In this document: one piece after another, positions 35,839 through 44,084 of the stretch
Position numbering within the stretch: the stretch's first letter is position 1
Layout: every line of letters starts with the position of its first letter
Source: Ruminococcus sp. Marseille-P6503
Lineage (GTDB): Bacteria; Bacillota; Clostridia; Oscillospirales; Ruminococcaceae
Direction of reading: 5' to 3'
Assembly (NCBI RefSeq): GCF_900604945.1
Contig: NZ_UWPB01000002.1
Coordinates: 248,001 to 312,000 of the forward strand
Length of the DNA stretch: 64,000 nucleotides
Notes under the pieces: generated by a model
The model's database searches: none
What the model saw: only the letters and a program-made list of their open reading frames with translations
Told to the model about the DNA's origin: nothing
Program-made: the position numbers and the translations under genes

Positions 35839-36689
35839 AAGCCGTTAAGCTGCTTTCCGGTGAACACAAAATCACAACACTTTGCCGTGTTCTCGGTGTA
35901 AACCGAAGTACTTACTACAAATACATAAATCATCATGAAAGCAGCCGCGAAAAGGAAAACCGCCATATACGCAAATGTATTCTTGAGCTTTATACAAGAA
36001 CTAAAAAGCGTTTTGGCGCTGAAAAAATGAAAATTTGTCTTCAGCGTGATTATCGCATAAACATCAGCGCCGGCAGAGCGTACCGTCTGATGAAGAGTAT
36101 GAACTTACCTAAAATGAGCGCTGTTAAGCCATTTAAGCACAAAGCAAAATCGGGTTCCGATGGAGAATGCAAAAATATTTTGTCTCAAAATTTCAATCAA
36201 TCTGCTCCGAACAAGGCGTGGGTATGCGACTTTACATACATAAGAGCAGCGGGAAGATCTTATTACTTATGCGTAATTCTCGATCTGTTTTCAAGGAAGG
36301 TGATTGCATACAAATTATCAAATAAAATTGATACTAAACTTGCGATAGATACCGTTAATGCGGCTGTTGCCGCAAGAGGTAAATCCATAGGTATAATATT
36401 CCACACGGACAGAGGGAGCCAATTCACATCCTCTGAATTTCGCAGACATCTGGACAATCTGAACATGATTCAGTCCTTTTCGGCAAAGGGGCATCCTTAT
36501 GATAATGCTGTTATGGAATGCTTTTTCAAATACTTGAAAAAGGAAGAGGTTAACCGTAAGGCTTATTCTTCTCTTGAGGATTTAAACCTTGCTCTTTTTC
36601 AATACATTAACGGTTTTTACAATTCGGTAAGACCTCATTCTCATAATAACGGCTTGACTCCTATTCAAGCTGAATCCAATTTTTTCTGA
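35799..36689 (+). CDS. IS3-family OrfB (DDE transposase), by frameshift
   Basis: Read in the -1 frame after the A7G slip, about 296 residues. It starts with a helical HTH-like part (SLRQRLKAVKLLSGEHKITT) and contains the DDE integrase core: WVCDFTYIRAAGRSYYL (first Asp), IIFHTDRGSQFTS (second Asp) and GHPYDNAVMECFFKYLKKE (Glu). No good start codon with its own ribosome-binding site is seen at its head, so the fusion OrfAB is the likely transposase. The frame is intact, so the element may still move. Confidence 0.93.
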   Translation, partial: SHCDIHASLRQRLKAVKLLSGEHKITTLCRVLGVNRSTYYKYINHHESSREKENRHIRKCILELYTRTKKRFGAEKMKICLQRDYRINISAGRAYRLMKSMNLPKMSAVKPFKHKAKSGSDGECKNILSQNFNQSAPNKAWVCDFTYIRAAGRSYYLCVILDLFSRKVIAYKLSNKIDTKLAIDTVNAAVAARGKSIGIIFHTDRGSQFTSSEFRRHLDNLNMIQSFSAKGHPYDNAVMECFFKYLKKEEVNRKAYSSLEDLNLALFQYINGFYNSVRPHSHNNGLTPIQAESNFF

Positions 36690-36713
36690 TTTTTCTTGTC
36701 CACTTTATTGACA

Positions 36714-36991
36714 TTGGTTCAGAAATTATTTCAGTTTATCCTTTAAACGCTTTAATCATTGCGCCGCTGAGTTTCCGTGAAGACACTTTCGTTCAAGCCT
36801 GCGCGGCGTCAAGTTTCGGATAGTGGTAACGCTATTGGTCGTACTGTTCCTTTGTGATTTCTCCGTTTCTCTATTTCCCCGCTTGTTCAGCCCAAGCGCA
36901 AAGAGCTTCAATTACGGTTTTGTATAATCAAAGCGATCCGTTCTTGTTTATAAGAGCATAAAAAGCGAAAGCAGCTGTCGCTGCGTCAGGA
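36714..36991. other. No gene recognised downstream of IS3
   Basis: No supported gene is seen in these 278 bases. On the minus strand a short stretch reads NGEITKEQYDQ followed by stops, which recalls a SHOCT-like motif and may be a decayed gene end; support is weak. Confidence 0.4.
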
Positions 36992-38245
36992 CTAAGACCT
37001 TATCTGACCGCTGCCGTTGATAAGGAATTTTGTGGTGGTAAGCTCCTTTAAGCCCATTGGACCTCTGGCGTGAAGCTTCTGGGTTGATATGCCTACCTCC
37101 GCGCCCAAGCCGAACTCCTCACCGTCGGTAAAGCGCGTGGAGCAGTTTACATATACGCAGGCGGAATCTACACGGCTCTGAAATTCCTCGGCAACGTACA
37201 GGCTTTCGGTCACTACGCATTCCGAATGACCCGTCGAATATTTCGCGATATGCTCCAGAGCGTCGGCAAGTCCGTCAACGACCCTGACCGCAAGTATATA
37301 GTCGCCGAACTCCGTGGCATAGTCGTCCTCGTCGGCAGGAGTAACGTTTTCCGCTCCAAGTATCATTCTCGTCAGCTCGCAGCCCCGTATTTCCACATTG
37401 TGCTCGTCAAGCCTTGCCTTAAGCTTAGGCAGGAAATCCTCCGCGATGTCACGGTGAACAAGACAGGTTTCCACCGCGTTGCATACCGACGGACGCTGGG
37501 TCTTGCCGTTGTCCACAATATCTACCGCCATATCAACTGAAGCCGTTGAGTCAACGTAAACGTGGCAGTTGCCCGTACCCGTTTCAATTACCGGAACAGT
37601 AGCGTTCTGCACTACCGCCTTTATAAGCTGAGCGCCGCCCCTCGGTATCAGTACGTCGATATAGCCGTTCGCCTGCATCATCTGAGTAGCTATAGCTCTG
37701 TCGGTGTTCTCCACAAGCTGAATAATGTCGGGTGAAAAACCGGCAGTCTGAACCGCCTGACGCATAAGGTCGCAAAGTATTTTGTTTGAGTTGAACGCTT
37801 CCTTGCCGCCGCGGAGGATAACCGCGTTTCCGCTTTTAAGGCACAAAGCCGCGGCGTCTACCGTAACGTTGGGCCTTGCCTCGTAAATGATCCCCACAAC
37901 GCCCATAGGCACTCTTACCTTTGTTATCCTCATTCCGTTGGGACGGACCGAGCCGCTTATTATCTCGCCTATCGGGTCTTCGAGAGCAGTCAGCTTTTCA
38001 CAGGCGCAGGCTATTCCCTCGATACGCTTTTCGTCCAGCCTGAGCCTGTCCTGAAGCGACGTGGTCATATTGCGGCGCACCGCGTTCTCAAGATCAAGCT
38101 TATTTGCTTCGATGATCTTCGGCATACACCTTCTCAGAATATGCGCGATCTCAAGCAGCGCGTCGTTCTTCTGTCCCGTTGAGGCGTTTGCAAGCTCGCC
38201 TTTGCAGGCTTTTGCCTTAACGCCAAGCTCTTCAATATAGTTCAT
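36992..38245 (-). CDS. proA: Glutamate-5-semialdehyde dehydrogenase
   Basis: ProA reduces gamma-glutamyl phosphate to the semialdehyde, the second step of proline synthesis. The 417-residue protein shows the family signature TQRPSVCNAVETCLVH near residue 245 with the catalytic Cys, MGVVGIIYEARPNVTVDAAA near residue 114 and the GLGAEVGISTQKLHARGPMG C-terminal block near 383. It is separated from proB by three lipoprotein genes and a 23-codon frame but lies on the same strand and apparently in the same operon. AAAGGAG precedes the ATG. Confidence 0.97.
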   Translation of the reverse strand: MNYIEELGVKAKACKGELANASTGQKNDALLEIAHILRRCMPKIIEANKLDLENAVRRNMTTSLQDRLRLDEKRIEGIACACEKLTALEDPIGEIISGSVRPNGMRITKVRVPMGVVGIIYEARPNVTVDAAALCLKSGNAVILRGGKEAFNSNKILCDLMRQAVQTAGFSPDIIQLVENTDRAIATQMMQANGYIDVLIPRGGAQLIKAVVQNATVPVIETGTGNCHVYVDSTASVDMAVDIVDNGKTQRPSVCNAVETCLVHRDIAEDFLPKLKARLDEHNVEIRGCELTRMILGAENVTPADEDDYATEFGDYILAVRVVDGLADALEHIAKYSTGHSECVVTESLYVAEEFQSRVDSACVYVNCSTRFTDGEEFGLGAEVGISTQKLHARGPMGLKELTTTKFLINGSGQIRS

Positions 38246-38277
38246 ATATATTACTCCTTTCAGGGTAGATTTGATTT

Positions 38278-38349
38278 TTACTTGATATGTATCATGTCCT
38301 TATCTAATTTTAATATAATTTCAAAACCGGTATCAATATTAATTGACAT
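38278..38349 (-). CDS. Very small open frame (23 codons) with strong ribosome-binding site
   Basis: The sequence AGGAGGAAAATAAA-ATG is the same start cassette as that used by the paralogous lipoprotein genes. It opens a frame MSINIDTGFEIILKLDKDMI ending HIK and stop. The peptide has no signal sequence and resembles nothing I know. It may be a small protein, a remnant of a fourth paralog unit or a coupling leader for proA, which starts 32 bases later. Confidence 0.4.
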   Translation of the reverse strand: MSINIDTGFEIILKLDKDMIHIK

Positions 38350-38361
38350 TTTATTTTCCTC

Positions 38362-39072
38362 CTAAAAATATGTAAAACTAATTCTTTTTATCAGACCTTC
38401 GGAATTAATTACAAATTCCAGATGTTTCGTATCTGATATTTCATATTTATATTCTATCTTTTTATTATTCATATTGACTTTTTCAATTGGCTCTCCGAAA
38501 TATTGGATAACCTTTTCCTTGTAGTCATTGATTTCAATACTGCCAACTGACAAGCTTATTCCTTTTGGTAAATCGTCATTCAAAAATGTAAACCCTATTG
38601 AACCTATCTTATTATCACTATAATCTTTATCATCTACCGCACAATGCATTGTTACCGTAGCCAAAGACTCTCCTTCATATAGCAGAACACAGCTTCTGAG
38701 TTCAGATTCTTCATCAACTATCATTGTTTCGTTTTGATAAGAAAAACCCTCACCCAAATCCTCCAGCGAGCATGGAAATGAAAAAGTTTTATCGCCTATA
38801 ACAACGTTACTGACGATCTTATCAAAAACATCCTCGTTAAATGTTCCGTCGTACTCATTTATTTCCGACTGAACCTCAGTTTTTCTCTGAGTATCGCTTT
38901 CCGTACTTTCCGATACCGATTCGGAAATACTGCTTTGTGTACTTCGGCTTTTATCATTATCGGTCGATAATGTGTTTTCAGAATTTTTGCAGGAGGTCAA
39001 ACTAAGCGGAAAGACTGTTAGTAAAAGCATTAGAATAATATGTGATCCTGTTTTACCCGTAAATTTCCCCAT
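38362..39072 (-). CDS. Tandem lipoprotein paralog C
   Basis: The 236-residue predicted lipoprotein has a signal ending in SLTSC (Cys near residue 28), a Ser/Thr/Asp-rich linker (29-75) and a C-terminal domain beginning EVFDKIVSNVVIGDKTFSF-like (here EDVFDKIVSNVVIGDK). The family is unrecognised. Its first 100 residues match paralog B almost exactly, while the C-terminal 100 residues differ (QYFGEPIEKVNMNNKK). GGAGGAAAATAAA upstream of the ATG overlaps the stop of paralog B. It is the last of three tandem copies inside the proBA operon. Confidence 0.75.
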   Translation of the reverse strand: MGKFTGKTGSHIILMLLLTVFPLSLTSCKNSENTLSTDNDKSRSTQSSISESVSESTESDTQRKTEVQSEINEYDGTFNEDVFDKIVSNVVIGDKTFSFPCSLEDLGEGFSYQNETMIVDEESELRSCVLLYEGESLATVTMHCAVDDKDYSDNKIGSIGFTFLNDDLPKGISLSVGSIEINDYKEKVIQYFGEPIEKVNMNNKKIEYKYEISDTKHLEFVINSEGLIKRISFTYF

Positions 39073-39073
39073 T

Positions 39074-39787
39074 TTATTTTCCTCCAAAATTAAGATCTAT
39101 AATATTTAGATGCCCATAATTAAAAGAAAGAGTCAGCCGCTTTTTATCAATTAAATATAAATATGAGCTAAAGTGACTTGAATCTTCATGATTGTCTGTC
39201 GGTTCACCAAACATTTGATTTATTTCTGCTTCTGTACTCTCAAAGGTTATTCCGCCTATTGAAATATTATCAATCGTATCCTGCCTTTTGAAAGCACTCG
39301 CAGTAAAGCTTATACAAATAATATCATTATCACTATAATCATTGTCGTCTGCTGCACAATGCATTGTGACCGTAGCCAGCAATTTACCGTCATATAACAA
39401 TCCACAGCTTCTAAGTTCGGTTTCCTCCTCATATATCATGCTTTCATCCCAAAAAGAAAAACCCTCACCCAAATCCTCCAGCGAGCATGGAAATGAAAAA
39501 GTTTTATCGCCTATAACAACATTACTGACGATCTTATCAAAAACCTCTTCATTGAAAGTTCCGTCGTACTCATTTATTTCCGACTGAACCTCAGTTTTGC
39601 TCTCAGTATCGCTATTTGTACTTTCCGATACCGATTCGGAAATACTGCTTTGTGTACTTCGGCTTTTATCATTATCGGTCGATAATGTGTTTTCAGAATT
39701 TTTGCAGGAGGTCAAACTAAGCGGAAAGACTGTTAGTAAAAGCATTAGAATAATATGTGATCCTGTTTTACCCGTAAATTTCCCCAT
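39074..39787 (-). CDS. Tandem lipoprotein paralog B
   Basis: The 237-residue protein shares the signal MGKFTGKTGSHIILMLLLTV and lipobox LTSC with paralog C, and most of the C-terminal domain with paralog A (CISFTASAFKRQDTIDNISI; GGITFESTEAEINQMFGEPT). The last codons GGA GGA AAA TAA are at once the ribosome-binding site and spacer of paralog C, which starts one base later. The family is unrecognised. It looks like a chimera of its neighbours, consistent with gene conversion in a tandem array. Confidence 0.78.
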   Translation of the reverse strand: MGKFTGKTGSHIILMLLLTVFPLSLTSCKNSENTLSTDNDKSRSTQSSISESVSESTNSDTESKTEVQSEINEYDGTFNEEVFDKIVSNVVIGDKTFSFPCSLEDLGEGFSFWDESMIYEEETELRSCGLLYDGKLLATVTMHCAADDNDYSDNDIICISFTASAFKRQDTIDNISIGGITFESTEAEINQMFGEPTDNHEDSSHFSSYLYLIDKKRLTLSFNYGHLNIIDLNFGGK

Positions 39788-39788
39788 T

Positions 39789-40481
39789 TTATTTTCCTCC
39801 CAATTTAAACTCTATAATATTTAGGTTCCCGCTATTAAAAGAAAGGGTCATTCGCTTATTATCAATAGAATAAATATATAATTCAAAATCATCAGAATCT
39901 TCATACTTATCTATTGGTTCACCAAACATTTGAAGTATTTCTTCTTCAGTACTATCAAAGGTTATTCCGCCTATTGAAATGTTATCTATTGTTGTCTGCC
40001 TTTTGAAATCACTCGCAGTAAAACTTATACAAATAATATCATTATCACTATAATCATTATCGTCTGCTGCACAATGCATTGTTACCGTAGCCAAAGATTC
40101 TCCTTCATATAGCAGAACACTGCTTCTAAGTTCAGTTTCTTCCTCATACATCATGAGATCATCCCAAAAAGAAAAACCCTCACCCAAATCCTCCAGTGAG
40201 CATGGAAATGAAAAAGTTTTATCGCCTATAACAACGTTACTGACGATCTTATCAAAAACTTCCTCGTTAAATGTTCCGTCGTACTCATTTATTTCCGACT
40301 GAACCTCAGTTTTGCTCTGAGTATCGCTTTCCGTACTTTCCGATACCGATTCGGAAATACTGCTTTGTGTACTTCGGCTTTTATCATTATCGGTCGATAA
40401 TGTGTTTTCAGAATTTTTGCAGGCTGTTGAATTCGAAGCTAAAATAACAGCAGCCATAATTAAAACAAGTTTTCTTTTCAT
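39789..40481 (-). CDS. Tandem lipoprotein paralog A
   Basis: The 230-residue protein is the first copy in transcription order. It has a different signal (MKRKLVLIMAAVILASNSTAC, lipobox STAC, Cys 21) but the same linker KNSENTLSTDNDKSRSTQSS as its neighbours. The domain FSFPCSLEDLGEGFSFWDDL follows near residue 95. It ends LGGK and stop, where GGAGGAAAATAA supplies the ribosome-binding site for paralog B. It begins 23 bases after proB. The family is unrecognised. Confidence 0.78.
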   Translation of the reverse strand: MKRKLVLIMAAVILASNSTACKNSENTLSTDNDKSRSTQSSISESVSESTESDTQSKTEVQSEINEYDGTFNEEVFDKIVSNVVIGDKTFSFPCSLEDLGEGFSFWDDLMMYEEETELRSSVLLYEGESLATVTMHCAADDNDYSDNDIICISFTASDFKRQTTIDNISIGGITFDSTEEEILQMFGEPIDKYEDSDDFELYIYSIDNKRMTLSFNSGNLNIIEFKLGGK

Positions 40482-40504
40482 AGAACCTCCCCCATTTTTC
40501 TGCT

Positions 40505-41296
40505 CTACTTTGCCGCCTTGAAAAGCGTTCCCAGATTTCCGTTCTCAAAAAGATAATATAGGTTGTCCGGGTTCTTTCCGTTCAGGATTATCATGTCTAT
40601 TCCGCTGTTTACGGCTATTTCCGCGGCGTTTATCTTTGTTATCATTCCGCCTGTGCCCAGCTTTGTTCCCGCTCCGCCCGCAAGCGCCCTTATCTCGTCG
40701 GTGATCTCCTCAACCACAGGAATAAGCTCAGCGTTTTCGTTCTGTCTGGGGTCGCTGTCGTAAAGCCCGTCTATATCGGACATTATCACAAGCAGATCGG
40801 CATGAGCGATAGAAGCTACCGTCGCGGCGAGGGAATCGTTCTCTCCCACCTCAAGCTCCAACTCGTCGATAGCTACTGTGTCGTTCTCATTGACTACGGG
40901 AATAACTCCCTGCTGTATAAGCCTTTCAAGCGCGTTCTGTACGTTTATCCTTCTGTCCTCTATAAGAATATACTTGGTCAGCAGAACCTGCGCCACAGTC
41001 AGACCGTAATCGGAAAAAAGCTTGTCGTAAAGATACATAAGCTCGCACTGACCGACTGCTGCGCACGCCTGTTTTGAGGGAGTGTCCTTAGGTCTTTCCA
41101 TAAGCCCCAGCTTCGCCACTCCCAACGCGATAGAACCGCTTGAAACCAGAATTATCTCATGTCCGGCGTTATGGAGATCGGCGATATTCTTTACAAGCTG
41201 CTCCACACGCCTTATGTTAAGCCTGCCCGTTCTGTGAGTAAGCGTCGAGCTTCCCAGCTTTACGACTACTCTTTTTTTATCTTTCAGATATGACAT
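40505..41296 (-). CDS. proB: Glutamate 5-kinase
   Basis: ProB phosphorylates glutamate in proline synthesis. The 263-residue protein has only the amino-acid-kinase domain: VVKLGSSTLTHRTGRLN near residue 11, VSSGSIALGVAKLG near 51, VNENDTVAIDELELEVGEND near 136 and TKLGTGGMITKINAAEIAVN near 212. The PUA domain found in the E. coli enzyme is absent, as in many clostridial forms. It starts nine bases after the preceding 193-residue gene and heads the segment that includes the lipoproteins and proA. Confidence 0.97.
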   Translation of the reverse strand: MSYLKDKKRVVVKLGSSTLTHRTGRLNIRRVEQLVKNIADLHNAGHEIILVSSGSIALGVAKLGLMERPKDTPSKQACAAVGQCELMYLYDKLFSDYGLTVAQVLLTKYILIEDRRINVQNALERLIQQGVIPVVNENDTVAIDELELEVGENDSLAATVASIAHADLLVIMSDIDGLYDSDPRQNENAELIPVVEEITDEIRALAGGAGTKLGTGGMITKINAAEIAVNSGIDMIILNGKNPDNLYYLFENGNLGTLFKAAK

Positions 41297-41305
41297 CTTG
41301 ATTCC

Positions 41306-41887
41306 TCATTTCAGGTTTTTATTTTCACATTGCTTTTCCCAGACTTCATGAAATCTTTCCCTTAAAAACCGCGCGTACGGATTTTCAGGCTTTTCATAAA
41401 GCCTGTGTTCCTTGATTTCATCGGCAATCATTTTTTCGGCAAAGCTTCTTTGTCTTTCGTTTGTATTATCAAATTTTTTCAGAACAAGCCTTCCCTGTTC
41501 TATATATTCAAGCAGCCTTTCATAAACGTCGTCCAGCTTTTCAACGCTCATGATTTTACATGGCTTATAGCTGACGAATGCGTCCTTTATATTTTCCAGA
41601 GGGACAATGTCCGGCTTTTTTTCACAGCAATAAATATACCCGGATTTTCCTTTGTAAATATCCGAAAGAGCGTTTTCGTAATACTCGTTATAACAAACTC
41701 TTCCCTTTTGGTCGAAGCCGTAGGGATACCAATAATATGGCGCTTCCACAGGCTTTACGGAATAAACCGCCGCCAGAACCTCGTTTGAAGTAAGGCAGAC
41801 AACCTTTTTGCCGTGAACAGAGCTTACAGGTAAAAGGCTCTCGATTCCGGCAATCTGACTTCCATGGAAAAGCACTTTATCCTTCAT
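41306..41887 (-). CDS. Hypothetical protein, possible ADP-ribosyltransferase fold
   Basis: The 193-residue protein begins MKDKVLFHGSQIAGIESLLP, followed by SSVHGKKVVCLTSNEVLAAV. The LFHGS...L.P.....G..V..T....A pattern resembles the NAD-binding start of small ADP-ribosyltransferase-fold proteins found in Firmicutes. The C-terminus has helices with charged residues. It lies in the proBA operon between a NUDIX hydrolase and proB. The fold assignment is tentative and no catalytic Glu can be placed with confidence, so an NAD-linked role is speculation. Confidence 0.5.
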   Translation of the reverse strand: MKDKVLFHGSQIAGIESLLPVSSVHGKKVVCLTSNEVLAAVYSVKPVEAPYYWYPYGFDQKGRVCYNEYYENALSDIYKGKSGYIYCCEKKPDIVPLENIKDAFVSYKPCKIMSVEKLDDVYERLLEYIEQGRLVLKKFDNTNERQRSFAEKMIADEIKEHRLYEKPENPYARFLRERFHEVWEKQCENKNLK

Positions 41888-41925
41888 ATGTTAAATTTCT
41901 CCTTTAAAAGCTGAATTTCTTCACT

Positions 41926-42438
41926 TCAGCCCTTAACGCTTTCACCTAAAATATCGGGAAAAACTCCCTTTATCCGGTTATACAAATATTCCAAAAACTC
42001 TCCCCGCTCCGCCATAGCGTAAAGCTCTTTAGGGGTGACAAGCTTGAAATCAACCGTTTCACTCTCCTGCAAAACAATATCGCTTTCGTCAAAGTCCCCT
42101 TTAAAAAGATATAATTCATGTATCGAATTTGTCTGAGGTCGTATTATCGTTCCACGGAGATCAAGCTCGTTTGCTTCCAGTCCCGTTTCTTCAAAAAGCT
42201 CTCTTTTCGCACCCTCCGAAGCGCTCTCGCCTGCTATAACAGAGCCTCCCGTTATCTCCCATTTACCGCCATAGGGCTTATTCGGGTGACGCTGGGTAAT
42301 AAGTATTTTTCCTTCTTTGCCGACAGCTAAAATATCCGCAACCAGATGAAACTCCCCGAAAGCAAGTCTGCTTCCTCTTTCGGCGGTTCTTCCGAGAGGG
42401 GATTTATATTTATCGTACAGATCCCATAACTCCGGCAT
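41926..42438 (-). CDS. NUDIX hydrolase
   Basis: The 170-residue protein contains a complete Nudix box, GGSVIAGESASEGAKRELFEE then TGL near residue 62-85 (split here only for display), with the metal-binding REXXEE. The N-terminal MPELWDLYDKYKSPLGRTAE matches isopentenyl-diphosphate-isomerase-like or general NUDIX proteins that start with this type of extension. It hydrolyses a nucleoside diphosphate linked to another group; substrate is unknown. The start at 42438 has AAAGGAG about eight bases upstream. It sits in the operon upstream of the ADP-ribosyltransferase-like gene. Confidence 0.88.
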   Translation of the reverse strand: MPELWDLYDKYKSPLGRTAERGSRLAFGEFHLVADILAVGKEGKILITQRHPNKPYGGKWEITGGSVIAGESASEGAKRELFEETGLEANELDLRGTIIRPQTNSIHELYLFKGDFDESDIVLQESETVDFKLVTPKELYAMAERGEFLEYLYNRIKGVFPDILGESVKG

Positions 42439-42461
42439 ATAAAAAGCTCCTTTCAAGCCTA

Positions 42462-43412
42462 TCAATTCACTTTATTACGGGGCTTCCCCTCGATCCAGCA
42501 TTTAAGATTGAGAGCGACCTCCCTGAGCAGCCGTTCCCTCGTTTCCCTCGGCGCCCATGCGACGTGAGGCGTAATCGTACAGTTTTTCGCATTTCTCAAA
42601 GGGCAGTCCTCTTTCATAGGTTCAAGAGTCAAAACGTCGATACACGCCGCCGCAATAGTTCCGTTATCAAGCGCTTCGGCTAAAGCGTATTCGTCCACAA
42701 GCCCACCTCTTGCCGTATTGACAAGAATCGCGGAGCTTTTCATAAGCTTCAGGCTTTCGGCGTTTATCATTCTTTCGTTGTCCTTGGTAAGAGGGCAGTG
42801 CAGAGTTACCACGTCAGAGATCCTAAGAAGCTCCTCGAAGGTAACGCTCTCTGTGCCGTCGGTAACCTTTTCAGGAGTTCTGGTAAATGTCACGACCTTC
42901 ATATCGAAAGCCCTGGCGATCCTTGCCGCCTGTCTGCCTATATCGCCGTAGCCGATTATGCCGATAGTTTTTCCCGCCAGCTCATAGGTTGGTATGCCGA
43001 AATACGAAAACAGCTTATAGTTTACCCATTCGCCGCTGTCGACCGAATCCGCGTATTCCCGTATCTTGTTATAATAGTTCAGTATCATTGCGAAAGTATG
43101 CTGCGCCACCGAATTTGTGGAATAAGACGGAACGTTGCACACGACCGCCCCGTGCCGCCTTGCCGATTCCGTGTCAACATTGTTGTAGCCTGTAGCAAAA
43201 AGCCCCACATATTTAAGATTGGGACATTTTTCAAACACCTCGTCGGTAATAAGGCATTTGTTGCATATCACAGCGTCGGCGTCCCCTATCCTTGCGGCGG
43301 TTTCTCCGTCGGGAGTATAGCCGTATACCTCCGCTTTTCCCAGCGAGGTTATTCCTTCAAGGGAAACGTCGTTCCTCGTTACTGTTTCAGAGTCAAGTAT
43401 TACTATTTTCAC
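42462..43412 (-). CDS. D-2-hydroxyacid dehydrogenase
   Basis: The 316-residue NAD-dependent enzyme has the Rossmann motif GIIGYGDIGRQAARIA near residue 149, substrate-binding region LFATGYNNVD near 71, VNTARGGLVDEYALAEAL near 231 (catalytic Arg) and TPHVAWAPRETRERL near 283 (catalytic His). It resembles glycerate dehydrogenases. It reduces a 2-keto acid such as hydroxypyruvate, and the exact substrate is unknown. It lies 25 bases after the membrane protein gene and belongs to the operon that later includes proB and proA. Confidence 0.92.
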   Translation of the reverse strand: MKIVILDSETVTRNDVSLEGITSLGKAEVYGYTPDGETAARIGDADAVICNKCLITDEVFEKCPNLKYVGLFATGYNNVDTESARRHGAVVCNVPSYSTNSVAQHTFAMILNYYNKIREYADSVDSGEWVNYKLFSYFGIPTYELAGKTIGIIGYGDIGRQAARIARAFDMKVVTFTRTPEKVTDGTESVTFEELLRISDVVTLHCPLTKDNERMINAESLKLMKSSAILVNTARGGLVDEYALAEALDNGTIAAACIDVLTLEPMKEDCPLRNAKNCTITPHVAWAPRETRERLLREVALNLKCWIEGKPRNKVN

Positions 43413-43437
43413 CGCAAAAACCTCCGAAATAAACGGT

Positions 43438-43836
43438 TTATTCTTCGCCGTCCTTGAAAGCGTTGTCTACAAGCTCCTTGTCCTCTTCCTCTTTTATCCT
43501 CTGCATAAGCTTTGCCTTTATAGCCGCCTTTTTCTCTTCCTCAAACAGCTTCTGACGCACGGCCTTTACCGCCTTGTTATAGCGGTAGGACAAAACCGCC
43601 GCGCCTATAAGCAGAGCCGCCTCGGACACCGCGAGCGTCCATATTGCAAAATGAGACGTCCAGAACTGAGTTATAAAGGTCAGGTCAACCGCAGCCATCA
43701 GCAGTATATAATGCCATGATCCCTTTCTGTAAAACTGCACCAGATAAAGCAGCGTCGCTATAAGACAAAAGATAAAATGAACGCCAAGAGGCATAGGCGT
43801 ATAAACGTTCTGCATTCCGCGTGATAGAATTTCCAA
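43438..43836 (-). CDS. Small membrane protein, first gene of the proBA operon
   Basis: The 132-residue protein shows three hydrophobic segments (about residues 18-35, 45-62 and 68-88) and a highly charged Lys/Glu C-terminus (KLFEEEKKAAIKAKLMQRIK). Function is unknown. The start is uncertain: TTG at 43836 has GAGG eight bases upstream, while the first ATG (43815) has no site. It is the first gene after the promoter at 43893-43921. Confidence 0.6.
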   Translation of the reverse strand: MEILSRGMQNVYTPMPLGVHFIFCLIATLLYLVQFYRKGSWHYILLMAAVDLTFITQFWTSHFAIWTLAVSEAALLIGAAVLSYRYNKAVKAVRQKLFEEEKKAAIKAKLMQRIKEEEDKELVDNAFKDGEE

Positions 43837-43892
43837 AATCAAAACCTCGCATTTCCCTTACCTTTCGGTATTTCTGTATTCCTGTAATTTTT

Positions 43893-43921
43893 ATAATACC
43901 ACAATTCTCCGGATAAAGCAA
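43893..43921 (-). promoter_or_regulatory. Promoter of the operon ending in proA
   Basis: On the minus strand TTGCTT (43921-43916) and TATTAT (43898-43893) are separated by 17 bases. Transcription would cover 43836 to 36992. Confidence 0.7.
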
Positions 43922-44005
43922 CCGTTTAAAGAAAAATAACTTTTCCGCCGTCATCTTTCTCCGCCGTAAGCCTCCGCGCCTTCATATGCCGCCGGAATTA
44001 CGGGG

Positions 44006-44034
44006 TTGAAAAAAACAAAATAGTATGCTATACT
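44006..44034 (+). promoter_or_regulatory. Promoter of GH95-GH26
   Basis: TTGAAA (44006-44011) and TATACT (44029-44034) are 17 bases apart with TATGC before the -10. The 12-mer GTATGCTATACT recurs in the promoter at 52881-52909. Confidence 0.75.
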
Positions 44035-44084
44035 GTAAATTAGGTATATTCTTATGCCGAAATTAAAGAAACGAGGATAAGACT

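Larger units (their letters stand above)
35482..36713 (+). mobile_element. IS3-family insertion sequence
   Basis: The element has terminal inverted repeats TACTAAAAAAGTGGACAAG (35482-35500) and CTTGTCCACTTTATTGACA (36695-36713), which share AAAGTGGACAAG after reversal. It is 1232 bases long, has two frames, and is complete. No clear target duplication is seen at its ends. It bounds the accessory island on the right. Confidence 0.85.

Noticed and set aside
26925-36713. Duplication of the tRNA-Pro 3' end as an att site at the island's far end
   Set aside because: I looked for the tRNA 3' sequence near and beyond the IS3 element and found no copy. The integrase gene is also missing.
35482-36713. 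Three-base target duplication flanking the IS3 element
   Set aside because: The bases next to the two ends (ATA and TTG) do not match.
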